Origin: Citrobacter amalonaticus
Lineage (GTDB): Bacteria; Pseudomonadota; Gammaproteobacteria; Enterobacterales; Enterobacteriaceae
Direction of reading: 5' to 3'
Assembly: GCA_028994555.1 (NCBI GenBank)
Contig: JARDVN010000001.1
Coordinates: forward strand, 4,464,001-4,528,000
Length of the DNA: 64,000 bases
A program made the position numbers and the translations under genes. Positions 47,036-63,019 of the stretch are shown one piece after another. Each line of letters starts with the position of its first letter. The stretch's first letter is position 1. Under the pieces are notes generated by a model. The model searched no databases. It was not told the DNA's origin and worked only from the letters and a program-made list of their open reading frames with translations.

Positions 47036-47051
47036 TCGCAAACGTTTGCTT
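47036..47051 (+). promoter_or_regulatory. PurR operator of purMN
   Basis: TCGCAAACGTTTGCTT contains the palindromic core CGCAAACGTTTGC of the PurR consensus, 60 bases before the purM start. Confidence 0.75.
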
Positions 47052-47090
47052 TCCCTGTTAGAATTGCGCCGAATTTTACTTTTACCGTAA

Positions 47091-48148
<1,058 letters not shown>

Positions 48149-48149
<1 letters not shown>

Positions 48150-48787
48150 TGAATATTGTGGTGCTTATTTCCGGTAACGGAAGCAATTTGCAGGCGATTA
48201 TTGATGCCTGCAAAGAGAAGAAAATCAACGGCACCCTGCGGGCAGTATTCAGCAACAAGGCCGACGCGTTCGGCCTTGAGCGAGCCAGAAAAGCGGCAAT
48301 CCCGGCCCATACGCTGACGGCGGACCAGTTTTCCAGCCGTGAAGCATTTGACCGCGAGCTGATCCTTGAGATCGACGCTTATGCGCCTGACGTAGTGGTG
48401 CTGGCTGGTTTTATGCGCATTCTGAGCCCGGCGTTCGTCGCGCACTACAACGGCCGGCTGCTGAATATTCACCCTTCCCTGTTGCCCAAATATCCCGGTT
48501 TGCACACCCACCGCCAGGCGCTGGAAAATGGCGATGAGGAACACGGCACCTCGGTCCACTTTGTCACCGACGAACTCGACGGTGGGCCGGTCATTTTACA
48601 GGCCAAAGTGCCGGTCTTTGACGGCGACGATGAAGATGAGATCACCGCGCGCGTTCAGGCGCAGGAGCACGCTATTTATCCACTGGTCGTCAGTTGGTTT
48701 GTCGACGGTCGGTTGAAAATGCGCGATAACGCAGCCTGGCTGGACGGTGTTCGACTGCCGCCGCAGGGTTATGCTGCCGACGAATAA
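48149..48787 (+). CDS. purN: Phosphoribosylglycinamide formyltransferase
   Basis: A 212-residue enzyme that transfers the formyl group from 10-formyl-THF to GAR (step 3). LISGNGSNLQAIIDA is the phosphate-binding loop and ILSPAFVAHYNGRLLNIHPS holds the catalytic Asn-His region. It is coupled to purM through TAATG. The frame is intact. Confidence 0.96.
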
Positions 48788-48791
48788 AACC

Positions 48792-48829
48792 ATGCCGGAT
48801 AGTGGACATCATCCCTTATCCGGCCTGCT
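48792..48829. repeat. Single REP element after purN
   Basis: ATGCCGGATAGTGG and CCCTTATCCGGC form one imperfect REP stem just past the purN stop. Confidence 0.65.
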
Positions 48830-48880
48830 GTTCTCTTCTGACCTCCAGTCCCCCCTTCCTCTTTGCGATCAGACGGTTTA

Positions 48881-48902
48881 TTGTCATACTTTTCTGGCAC
48901 AG
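48881..48902 (+). promoter_or_regulatory. Candidate Pho box upstream of ppk
   Basis: TTGTCATACTT and the next 11 bases, TTCTGGCACAG, resemble the two 11-base PhoB repeats (CTGTCATAAAA type), about 75-95 bases before ppk. The second repeat is weak. PhoB control of ppk is reported in E. coli. Confidence 0.35.
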
Positions 48903-48975
48903 TTGGACATCTGAGCGCAATGCTCGCCATAATAATCAGGCAGTGTCCCGTGAATAAAACGGAGTATATGTATTA

Positions 48976-52589
<3,614 letters not shown>

Positions 52590-52596
52590 AACACAC

Positions 52597-54841
52597 TCAG
52601 GTGCCAGTGACTGGCACCTGCGCTTTCAGCGCCTCACTTAACGGCTTCGGCAAACCGATTAAATATCCCTGCATATAGTCAATTCCCTGCGAGATTGCCG
52701 CACGGCGAATCTCCTCGCTTTCGACGAATTCAGCCACCACCTGCATCTTCTTCATACGTGCCAGATGGCAAATTGAGGCCACTATCTGATAGTCAAGGCT
52801 ATTCGAAACGATATTGCGAATAAAACTGCCGTCAATCTTCAGAATATCGGCGTTCACGTTTTTCAACCTTGCATAGCTGGCGTACCCCGTGCCAAAGTCA
52901 TCAATGGCGATTTGGCAGCCTAACTGTTGCAGGTTCTGCAGTGTTATTTCCGCCTGCCCGGCATTCATCAGCGCCTGGCTTTCTGTCACTTCAAAAATCA
53001 ATTGCCAGGCTTCTATCTGATATTTGCTTAGCAGTTTGCTGACGTCCTGCGCAAACTTAGCCCGGCAGACAGAAGACGCCGACAGATTAAGCGCAAAGCG
53101 ACGGGCAGGCATCAGCTCACGATTCTCAGCCATAAAACGCAATGTGTGTTCGATAACCCAAAGATCGATTCGGGAGGAAAGACCAAACTCGTGCGCGACG
53201 GGCAGGAAGGATTCAGGATTGATCATGCCACCGTCATCATCCAACAATCGCAATAAAATCTCATGGTAAACATCACCGCGAAGCCCTTCAATCGGCTGCG
53301 CCATAAGACAAAATCGGTCATGCTCCAGCGCATGCTGTAGACGGTTCATCATCGCGACTTTGTCTCTCAGGTTACGTTGCATATTTACGGCACCACGACG
53401 CTCCAGATTCTCCGGCGTGTTGGTCATGATGGACAACTCAGCAATCGTGCTCAACTCCCCCCAGCAATAAGTAGATGTGGTTGACTGGAGAACGCACATA
53501 ACAATAGCTCATCCCCACCTGCGGGATAAACGTCATGCCATCCCAGACAAACCGGAACGTCTTGATATGCTCATCAAGCTCTTCAATGCGTTGCTGATGC
53601 GACTCTGTATTTAAGCGCAGTAGCAGGTCTGGCCCGGACATTTGATAAACATGTTCATCAGGCCCCAGTTTTTCAGCAATCCAGTGTGAGAGTTGCTGTT
53701 TGTACTGAATACGCAGCATGATTCCGTAATTTTTGACGAGAAACTCGAGTTCGGGAACGCGCAGAAAGCACAGTGCTGACCAGGGCGTACTTCTCAGCGC
53801 ACGGTTGAGTGCGCGAAGATTGGGAAGATGCACCACCGGGTCAAGCAACGCAAGACGACGGGCGCGCCCGCTCACAATCCGCTGTCGCGTTGCCAGAACC
53901 GCCATGTAATTCACAATAAAAGAAAAAACCAGAAAACTGGAAGACGTAATCGCCAGTTGCACATCGTAGCCCGAATAATAAGGCGTATAGCTTCTGTAAT
54001 TATGAATCGCAATAATTAAAACCGGAGCCCACAGCAGTGAAATGAATCGATAACCGTAACGCATTGCCCCCCCATAACATCACCGGGAGTAATAACGACA
54101 TCGTATAGTTTGTGCTGAATATTGAGCTATTTTCATTTAATGGCATACAAAGCAAAGACATTAATGCGGACAATACCAGCAGCCAAATAATGACCTCCTT
54201 TCGCGAGGCCTTGGTATCAAACTGTAACGTTAATTGTGAATAATAACCGCGCAAATGCAGTGGGTTACGAATAACGCGAATAATAAAGTAGAAGAGCGGT
54301 ACACCAATCAGATTCCCTACCAGAATGCCCTGGTAGTTGATTAATGCATTGATGTTAAACGGTGTTCCCCCCCATTAAGCTCAGCTTACTTTCATACATT
54401 CCCACAAAGGCCGCAAACTGGAACAACACCAGAAAGAGCGTCGCAGGACAAAAAAACCTGCCAGAAAATTCGCGGGAAGACCAGTTGCGCGTCCCCATGC
54501 GAGATGTTATTACGCCGGGGCGTAAAGACACGATAACCGGCCCAACTGAGCACGATAGCAATCAGAAAATGGGCAATAACAGGCAACGTTTCCACCAGAC
54601 CTACCTGGGGATATTTGCGAATAAAAACCGCCAGAACAATACCAGGCAATGCCGCCCAACCGAAAAACAACATCAGGCTCATCATGAGCGATAACGGTAA
54701 ATAGAACAGGATGACGTCCCCTGTTGCCACATGCGCATAGGTATTCGTATGGCTCACAAGCGGTAAAAACAGGGAAGGCAAAATCAGAGGCAGTCCCCAC
54801 CACTTATCTCTGATTGCAATATAAGTTTTATTCAGTCGCAT
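52597..54841 (-). CDS. pdeF: Cyclic-di-GMP phosphodiesterase PdeF (four frameshift sites)
   Basis: A membrane MASE1 sensor (about residues 1-320, many hydrophobic helices), then a degenerate GGDEF domain, then an EAL domain with EILLRLLDDDG, DFGTGYASYARLKNV and ADILKIDGSFI. YfgF (PdeF) in E. coli is an active c-di-GMP phosphodiesterase important for anaerobic surface composition and biofilm. Four runs are over-long by one: 54450-54456 (A), 54367-54373 (C), 54067-54073 (C) and 53457-53462 (C). Corrected, it is 746 residues, one short of E. coli. It is convergent with ppx. Confidence 0.88.
52598..52620. terminator. Hairpin between ppx and pdeF
   Basis: An almost perfect palindrome CAGGTGCCAGTGACTGGCACC starts nine bases past the ppx stop and overlaps the last codons of convergent pdeF. 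It can act on both transcripts but lacks a T-tract. Confidence 0.55.
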
Positions 54842-55190
54842 AGACGCTCAGCGGAACCCCTGGATCCTGAAGGGGTTGTATCAGACAGGCATCCCACCTG
54901 ACGTCAAAATTAAGATGAAAAATTCACCATACATGTCGCACCGATTTTAGTTGTCAACGAGAAGGGAATTTTGACGTATATCAAATAATTTCATCCCCAT
55001 TAATCAATTATTACTTTTATTTCACTGCGTTATCATTTTCACATTGTTAATGCAAATAATGTAATTAATTTCCATAACATCAAAATATGAATCAACTGAC
55101 GCATTTTTACAAAATCAATAATTGACCCGTCCGGCGCAGTGTGCCTTAATGTACTTATCGCCCTTCCGGGCATCCCTTAAGGAACCTTTT
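54842..55190. other. AT-rich divergent region between pdeF and yfgG
   Basis: There are 349 bases with no convincing gene, AT-rich from about 54900 to 55115. It must contain the promoters of pdeF and yfgG. I see no REP element or RNA gene that I recognise. Confidence 0.5.
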
Positions 55191-55384
55191 GTGAGTCAGG
55201 CAACCAGTATGCGAAAACGACATCGATTTAACAGTCGCATGACCCGTATCGTACTGCTTATCAGCTTTATCCTCTTTTTTTGGACGCTTCGTCTACTCTT
55301 CTATCGGTGCCTGGCATCATCATCAGGACAAAAAAAGACGCGCAACAGTCCACCCTCTCTGTCGAAACGCCTGCTCAACGTTGA
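55191..55384 (+). CDS. yfgG: Small membrane protein YfgG (two frameshift sites)
   Basis: The GTG start at 55191 with AAGGA seven bases upstream gives MSQATSMRKRHRFNSRMTRI, then a hydrophobic helix (VLLISFILFFGRFVYSS). Two runs are over-long by one: T-run 55275-55281 and A-run 55330-55336 (each 7 for 6). Corrected, it is 63 residues ending STLSVETPAQR, matching my recollection of E. coli YfgG along its length. It is a single-span protein; nickel/cobalt stress has been linked to it in E. coli. Confidence 0.82.
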
Positions 55385-55718
55385 CTCAAGGTTTCATGCT
55401 GAAAACAGAACGCCAGATGAGTATGTAACTTTTTCCTGTGGATGCCGGCAACGCCCCGGTATCCAGTCATTAATGAATATATATCCTTTTGATTGAACTA
55501 ATTTATTCTCGATTATATGCCAGACAGATAAAATAACCTTGATATATACTTTAAATATATAATCAAAAAAATACACTTATTTGTCACTACAATAATTGAA
55601 TCATACAGATATCACATGAAATTCAAAAAAAGTATAAATATTATGTAGGTTTACTTTTCCCGCAGCGGGATTTAACCTCTATTCCGCCCACATAAAATCT
55701 GATTAACAAGGAATAGTA
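55385..55718. other. AT-rich region between yfgG and yfgH
   Basis: There are 334 bases with high A and T content. GCAGCGGGATTTAACC near 55663 and runs of A and T are visible, but no gene, repeat or clear terminator. It presumably carries the yfgH promoter. Confidence 0.45.
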
Positions 55719-56235
55719 ATGAAATTTAAAAAAAAGTATTCTGCCGCTGATGGTTTTGTCTTCTCTTATTCTTGCAGGATGTCAGTCTAATGCTGATGAA
55801 CATGCCGCTGATGTTTATCAAACGGATCAATTAAACGCTAAACAAGAGACAAAAACCGTTAATATAATTTCGATATTACCCGCCAAAGTGGCCGTCGATA
55901 ACACTCAAAATAAACAGGCTGCTCAAGCGTTTGGCGCTGTAATTGGGGCCGTTGCAGGTGGAATTGCGGGTCATAATGTTGGCTCTGGCAGTACACTCAA
56001 CACTACCGCAGGTGCAGTCGGTGGTGGTGCAGCTGGCGCTGCTGCAGGTTCTTTGGTGAAGGATAAAACATTAGTAGAAGGGGTCTCTTTAACTTATAAG
56101 GAAGGAACCAAAGTTTATACATCGACTCAGGTTGGAAAATCTTGTCAGTTTACTACGAGTCTGGCTGTCGTTATTTCCACCAGCTATAACGAAACGCGAA
56201 TTCAACCCAACGCAAAGTGCCCTGAGAAAAGTTAA
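55719..56235 (+). CDS. yfgH: Glycine-zipper lipoprotein YfgH (one frameshift)
   Basis: An outer-membrane lipoprotein candidate: MKFKKSILPLMVLSSLILAG, then C, gives a lipobox (LILAGC). A glycine-zipper segment (AFGAVIGAVAGGIAGHNVG and GAVGGGAAGAAAGSLV) resembles the Rick_17kDa/SlyB group. The A-run 55728-55735 (8 for 7) breaks the signal peptide; corrected length is 171 residues. It is 15 bases upstream of yfgI. Its function is uncharacterised. Confidence 0.85.
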
Positions 56236-56250
56236 TAATAAAGAGGCTGA

Positions 56251-56790
56251 ATGAAAAAGATAATTCTATTTATTTTTCTGTCGGTCCTTAGCAGTACCAC
56301 TTATTCCTCCTCTTTACAAGATCAGCTCTCTGCCGTAGCGCAAGCTGAGCAACAAGGTATTAATGAGGAGAAAAAACAGCATGATGAGTGGGTTGCGGAG
56401 CGCGATAAGGAAATCCAGCAAGAAAAGCAACGTCGTGCCAATGCCGCCGCAGCGGCTAACAGAAAATCTGCGGCGGCAGCTGCCGAGCGAAGGGCACGAC
56501 AAGAAAAAATTGATGCAGAAGCCGTAAAAGATAAGAAAAGAGACCAAAGCTATGAAGATGAACTTCGCAGTTTAGAAATTCAAAAACAGAAACTGGCGTT
56601 GGCCAAAGAAGAAGCCCGAGTAAAAAGAGAAAACGAATATATCGATCAGGAGCTTAAGCAAAAGGCTGCGCAAACAGATGTGGTTCAATCTGAAGCTGAT
56701 GCGAATCGTAATGTTTCCGAAGGTGGACGCGATCTGTTGAAAAGTGAAGGTAAAGCCCGGGAAAATGAGACGGATGGCTGGTTTAAATAA
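56251..56790 (+). CDS. yfgI: Exported coiled-coil protein YfgI
   Basis: A 179-residue protein with a signal peptide (MKKIILFIFLSVLSSTTYSS) followed by a highly charged Ala/Lys/Glu/Gln-rich helix that runs nearly the whole length and should form a coiled coil. It ends in a glycine-containing tail, GGRDLLKSEG. It matches E. coli YfgI in length and ending style; its role is unclear. It follows yfgH and ends in a strong terminator. The frame is intact. Confidence 0.88.
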   Translation: MKKIILFIFLSVLSSTTYSSSLQDQLSAVAQAEQQGINEEKKQHDEWVAERDKEIQQEKQRRANAAAAANRKSAAAAAERRARQEKIDAEAVKDKKRDQSYEDELRSLEIQKQKLALAKEEARVKRENEYIDQELKQKAAQTDVVQSEADANRNVSEGGRDLLKSEGKARENETDGWFK

Positions 56791-56814
56791 CGCTTACTCA
56801 CTATCAGTCTAAAC

Positions 56815-56852
56815 AGAAATCCGTAATCCCGTCGATTACGGATTTCTTTTAC
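56815..56852 (+). terminator. Strong terminator of yfgHI
   Basis: A perfect 14-base stem (AGAAATCCGTAATC / GATTACGGATTTCT) with loop CCGTC is followed by TTT, 25 bases past the yfgI stop. Confidence 0.85.
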
Positions 56853-56985
56853 TACGACTTCTCCCGATCCCAACGCTCTCAGGACATTTTTTCTCTGCGA
56901 GTCATGGATCTGTTAGCGCTAATAACTATCCTCCCTGGATGTGGATACATTACGGACACTGGCATCACCATCAGCCAGCGAGGAC

Positions 56986-57018
56986 CGAAAAAAAACCGCA
57001 ACGCGCGTTACGGTTTTT
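56986..57018 (-). terminator. Terminator of guaBA
   Basis: AAACCG and CGGTTT flank the palindrome AACGCGCGTT with one mismatch. On the minus strand the hairpin is followed by TTTTCGG. It lies about 55 bases past the guaA stop. Confidence 0.65.
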
Positions 57019-57070
57019 TCCCGATATTACAAATGATATGTGTAATATGTATTATTCTGAGCAGGGCTTA

Positions 57071-58649
57071 TCATTCCCACTCGATAGTCGCTGGCGGTTT
57101 ACCGCTGATGTCATAGACGACGCGGGAAATGCCATTCACTTCGTTGATGATACGGTTGGACACGCGGCCTAAGAAATCATATGGCAGGTGCGCCCAGTGT
57201 GCGGTCATAAAGTCGATGGTTTCGACTGCACGCAGAGAAACTACCCAGTCGTATTTACGGCCATCACCCATCACGCCAACAGAGCGAACAGGCAGGAACA
57301 CGGTGAACGCCTGACTCACTTTGTTGTACAGGTCGGCTTTGTGCAGTTCTTCAATGAAGATAGCGTCCGCACGACGCAGCAGGTCGCAGTACTCTTTCTT
57401 CACTTCACCCAGCACACGTACGCCCAGACCTGGCCCCGGGAACGGATGACGATAGAGCATGTCGTACGGCAGTCCCAGTTCCAGACCAATTTTACGTACT
57501 TCATCTTTGAACAGCTCTTTTAGCGGCTCAACCAGACCCATCTTCATCTCTTTAGGCAGACCACCTACGTTATGGTGAGATTTGATGACGTGCGCTTTGC
57601 CGGTCGCAGAGGCGGCAGATTCAATCACGTCAGGATAGATGGTGCCCTGCGCCAGCCATTTCACATCTTCCAGCTTCAGCGCTTCTTCGTCGAAGACTTC
57701 AACAAAGACGCGGCCAATAATCTTACGTTTCGCTTCCGGATCGTTCTCGCCTTTCAGCGCGGTCAGAAAACGTTCTTCAGCCGGAACGTGAACAATGTTC
57801 AGACCAAAATGATCACCGAACATATCCATTACCTGCCCGGCTTCATTCAGGCGCAGCAGGCCGTTATCAACGAAGACACAGGTCAGGTTTTTGCCGATCG
57901 CACGGTGCAACAGCATCGCGGTAACAGAAGAATCTACGCCACCGGAAAGGCCGAGGATCACTTTGTCATCGCCAACCTGCTGACGGATACGCTCAACGGC
58001 GTCGTCGATGATTTTTGCCGGCGTCCACAGCGCTTCACACTGGCAGATGTCGCGGACAAAACGCTCCAGCATGCGCATTCCCTGACGGGTATGAGTCACT
58101 TCCGGGTGGAACTGAACGCCGTAGAAGCGTTTTTCTTCGTTCGCCATAATGGCAAACGGGCAGCTTTCGGTGCTGGCAACGGTGACGAAGTCGGACGGGA
58201 TTGCCGTCACTTTATCGCCGTGGCTCATCCACACATCCAACAGCGGTTTGCCGTCAGCGGTCAGGGAGTCTTCGATACCGCGAACCAGCGCGCTGTCGGT
58301 CACGACTTCAACCTGCGCGTAGCCGAATTCACGCTCTGTCGACCCTTCAACATGGCCGCCCAACTGCATCGCCATCGTTTGCATGCCGTAGCACACGCCG
58401 AACACCGGAACGCCGGCTTCGAAAACGTATTGCGGTGCACGCGGACTGTTTTCTTCCGTGGTACTTTCCGGGCCGCCGGAAAGAATGATACCGCTAGGAT
58501 TAAACTCGCGAATCTGTGCTTCAGTTACATCCCATGCCCACAGTTCACAGTAAACCCCCCAGTTCACGTACGCGACGTGCAACCAGCTGTGTGTACTGCG
58601 ATCCGAAATCAAGGATAAGAATGCGATGCTTGTGAATATTGTCTGTCAT
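57071..58649 (-). CDS. guaA: GMP synthase (one frameshift)
   Basis: GuaA aminates XMP to GMP with glutamine and ATP. It comprises an N-terminal class I amidotransferase (catalytic cysteine in [13 protein letters not shown]; His/Glu in [10 protein letters not shown]), an ATP pyrophosphatase domain ([14 protein letters not shown]) and a C-terminal dimer domain. The true start [20 protein letters not shown] at 58649 is joined by removing one base from C-run 58555-58560 (6 for 5, at [12 protein letters not shown]). Corrected length is 525 residues. Confidence 0.94.
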
Positions 58650-58677
58650 TGACGCTAATTCCGAGGCAAGTGAAACC

Positions 58678-58706
58678 AAAAAAAGCGCCCGGCAGGAGCC
58701 GGGCGC
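58678..58706 (-). terminator. Terminator-like hairpin inside the guaBA operon
   Basis: A perfect 9-base GC-rich stem (GCGCCCGGC / GCCGGGCGC) with a four-base loop is followed on the minus strand by seven T. It lies between the guaB stop and guaA start and has the full form of an intrinsic terminator. Confidence 0.75.
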
Positions 58707-58715
58707 GGAAACTGA

Positions 58716-60182
58716 TCAGGAGCCCATACGGTAGTTCGGGGACTCTTTGGTGATGGTCACGTCGTGAACGTGGCTTTCCTGAATACCCGCACCACTGATA
58801 CGTACGAATTCCGCTTTAGTACGCAATTCGTCGATAGTACCACAGCCGGTCAGCCCCATACAGGAGCGCAGGCCGCCCATCTGCTGGTGGATAATCTCTT
58901 TCAGGCGACCTTTATAAGCAACGCGGCCTTCGATACCTTCCGGCACCAGTTTGTCGGCTGCGTTATCGCTCTGGAAGTAACGGTCAGAAGAGCCTTTGGA
59001 CATCGCGCCCAGAGAGCCCATGCCACGATAAGATTTGTAAGAACGGCCCTGGTAGAGTTCGATTTCACCCGGGGATTCTTCGGTCCCCGCCAGCATAGAC
59101 CCCACCATCACCGCGCTTGCGCCCGCTGCAATGGCTTTGGCGATATCGCCAGAGAAACGGATACCGCCGTCAGCAATAACCGGAATACCCATCCCTTCCA
59201 GCGCTTCAACCGCGTCAGACACCGCAGTGATCTGCGGAACGCCCACGCCGGTCACGATACGGGTCGTACAAATGGAGCCAGGACCGATACCCACTTTCAC
59301 TGCGCTCACGCCCGCTTCCGCCAGAGCACGCGCACCCGCGCCGGTCGCCACGTTACCGCCAATAATTTGCAGATCCGGGTATTTTGCGCGAGTTTCACGA
59401 ATGCGCTGTAAAACGCCTTCTGAATGGCCGTGAGAGGAGTCGATCAGCAGCACGTCAACACCCGCCGCAACCAGCGCATCAACACGCTCTTCGTTGCCAG
59501 CGCCTGCCCCCACTGCCGCGCCAACACGCAGACGGCCATGTTCATCTTTACAGGAGTTCGGTTTACGTTCGGCTTTCTGGAAATCTTTTACGGTTATCAT
59601 GCCGAGCAGGTGGAAATTGTTATCCACGACCAGCGCTTTCTCAACGCGTTTTTCGTGCATTTTCGCCAACACGACATCACGGGCTTCGCCTTCACGCACA
59701 GTAACCAGACGCTCTTTCGGCGTCATGTATACGCTGACCGGTTGGCTCAGATCGGTGACGAAACGGACGTCACGACCGGTAATAATCCCCACCAGTTCAT
59801 TGTCTTCGGTCACGACCGGGTAGCCCGCAAAACCATTGCGTTCAGTCAGCTCTTTCACTTCACGCAGGGTGGTCGTCGGCAGAACGGTCTGCGGGTCGGT
59901 GACCACGCCAGATTCATGTTTTTTCACGCGGCGAACTTCTTCCGCCTGACGCTCAATCGACATGTTTTTATGGATAAAACCGATGCCGCCTTCCTGTGCC
60001 AGTGCAATCGCGAGGCGCGCTTCAGTCACGGTGTCCATTGCTGCGGAGAGCATAGGAATGTTCAGACGAATGGTTTTCGTCAACTGCGTGCTGAGGTCGG
60101 CAGTATTCGGCAGAACGGTGGAGTGAGCGGGAACGAGGAGGACGTCGTCAAACGTCAAAGCTTCTTTAGCAATACGTAGCAT
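58716..60182 (-). CDS. guaB: IMP dehydrogenase
   Basis: A 488-residue enzyme that oxidises IMP to XMP with NAD+, the committed step to guanine nucleotides. It is a TIM barrel with a CBS-pair insert ([20 protein letters not shown] to about residue 200). The catalytic cysteine is in [13 protein letters not shown] and the mobile flap region is [20 protein letters not shown]. The start [18 protein letters not shown] at 60182 matches the family. guaA lies downstream. Confidence 0.96.
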   Translation of the reverse strand: MLRIAKEALTFDDVLLVPAHSTVLPNTADLSTQLTKTIRLNIPMLSAAMDTVTEARLAIALAQEGGIGFIHKNMSIERQAEEVRRVKKHESGVVTDPQTVLPTTTLREVKELTERNGFAGYPVVTEDNELVGIITGRDVRFVTDLSQPVSVYMTPKERLVTVREGEARDVVLAKMHEKRVEKALVVDNNFHLLGMITVKDFQKAERKPNSCKDEHGRLRVGAAVGAGAGNEERVDALVAAGVDVLLIDSSHGHSEGVLQRIRETRAKYPDLQIIGGNVATGAGARALAEAGVSAVKVGIGPGSICTTRIVTGVGVPQITAVSDAVEALEGMGIPVIADGGIRFSGDIAKAIAAGASAVMVGSMLAGTEESPGEIELYQGRSYKSYRGMGSLGAMSKGSSDRYFQSDNAADKLVPEGIEGRVAYKGRLKEIIHQQMGGLRSCMGLTGCGTIDELRTKAEFVRISGAGIQESHVHDVTITKESPNYRMGS

Positions 60183-60264
60183 GGGCAATATCTCTAACCT
60201 GGGGGTGGATAAATATTGCCGTGGCATTATACAGAGCGTAATCGGTTGCATCCACACTTTTTTT

Positions 60265-60280
60265 GCATAAAATGCTTGCG
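60265..60280 (-). promoter_or_regulatory. PurR-like operator upstream of guaB
   Basis: The minus strand reads CGCAAGCATTTTATGC, fitting the PurR consensus with a few mismatches, in the guaB-xseA divergent region. A partial DnaA-box-like GCATCCACA lies nearby at about 60248-60256. Confidence 0.6.
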
Positions 60281-60314
60281 CTCCTGCTCAGGCGGGTTAC
60301 TATCGATTGAATAA

Positions 60315-61717
<1,403 letters not shown>

Positions 61718-61724
61718 CATCAGG

Positions 61725-62861
61725 CTAACGTTCGCCTTCAGGTGAAATGAACAGCAGTGCCCCCAACAGCCCAGAAAAAACAACCAACGCCCCTGCCGCG
61801 CCAATCGCGCCATAGAGCTGACCAAATGCCACTGAACCAACCATTTGCCCAACGGCCAGCATCAGGAAAGCCAGACTGACGCCCGCCGCCGGAGAAGGCT
61901 CCGCCAGCGCGGCGCCCCGCACCAACAGCACACCGGATAAAATGACATATCCCGCTCCGCTTAACGCCGCGACCGGAAACAGCCACCAGGCGAAACCGTG
62001 ACTTAGCGCCAGGGCAGCGAGCGAAGCCGCCATAAAAACCAACGAGCAACAGTAAACCCCTCGCATGCCGATACGCTTTGCCGCATTTCCGGTAAATACG
62101 GCGGCAATTCCTGCGCCACCGCTGACCAGCCACAGCATATGGGTGATCGCACTGTCCAGCCCGGTATGGCGCTGCAGCAATTCGGGACCAAAACTCCACC
62201 ATGCCGCACTGGCGACACCGCTAACAAAGGCTATCACCAGCAGGCGAAACATCCCCGATTTCATAAGGACAACGCGCCAGCGCGTCGGATCCCGGGATTG
62301 TTCCGCACGTTCCCCAGGCAATGTACGCAGTGCTGCAAACAGGCAGAGTAGCGCCATGATCGCAAAGACGATGCATGCCAGGCGCCAGTTGCCCGGCATA
62401 ACCCGTAACACCAGAACCGACAGGATGATCCCCCCCACTCGTTCCGGCGTTGATAATGGTATTTACCTGGGTTTGCCGTTCCGCAGAGATTCGCTGACTC
62501 ACCGCTGCGGCAAGAGACGGTGAGGCCAGCCCGGAGCTAAGCCCGGCGATAAAAAAGGCCTGTCGCCAGAATCAGGGGGGGAATGCGCCAACGCCAGGAT
62601 GACTAATCCACTTGCTGCGGTGATCCCAGCCAGCACGGCCGGAAGCCGTGGACCAAAGCGCTCCGTCAGAAAGGAGGCCAAAAAAACGGATAAGCAGTAG
62701 GCAACATAGCTACAGGCCGCAATGATCCCGGCAACTTCTGGCGTGAAGGGAATCGCCTGACGGATATCAGGCAGCATGATTCCCCATGAAAATCGCGCCA
62801 TTCCATAAGTCACAGCAATCAGTGAGAAACCCGTTATCCCCAGCGCGACATGTTTATTCAT
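61725..62861 (-). CDS. MFS transporter, YbfB/YjiJ-like (three frameshift sites)
   Basis: A 377-residue major facilitator with about twelve membrane helices; the start MNKHVALGITGFSLIAVTYG at 62861 has GAGGGGAAC upstream. The motif-A-like loop ASFLTERFGPRLPAVLAG follows helix 2. Three runs are over-long by one: G-run 62575-62581 (7 for 6), A-run 62551-62556 (6 for 5) and C-run 62430-62436 (7 for 6). Corrected, the middle reads HSPLILATGLFIAGLSSGLA. Substrate unknown. E. coli has yfgJ at this place, so it is accessory; divergent from the M4 peptidase. Confidence 0.75.
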
Positions 62862-63019
62862 TGTTCCCCTCACGTTGTGCGTCGTTAAAACGTAAACCCT
62901 GATAGTCAGTTGCGCCACTTTCAGCCGCGCTGATTTATCCGACTTTCCTGCAGGTTTGCTTCTATGATTTACACTTAACATGCTTATTTTTTCGGCATTG
63001 CCAGACTCAGGAGAACCTT

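Noticed and set aside
52597-54841. pdeF as a decayed pseudogene with four lesions
   Set aside because: All four lesions are one-base run expansions of the kind seen across the window, and the corrected protein is full length with the EAL residues intact.
56904-57116. Possible small lipoprotein starting MDLLALITILPGCGY
   Set aside because: It has a lipobox-like LPGC by chance, no ribosome site I can defend, and it runs straight through the guaA terminator hairpin.
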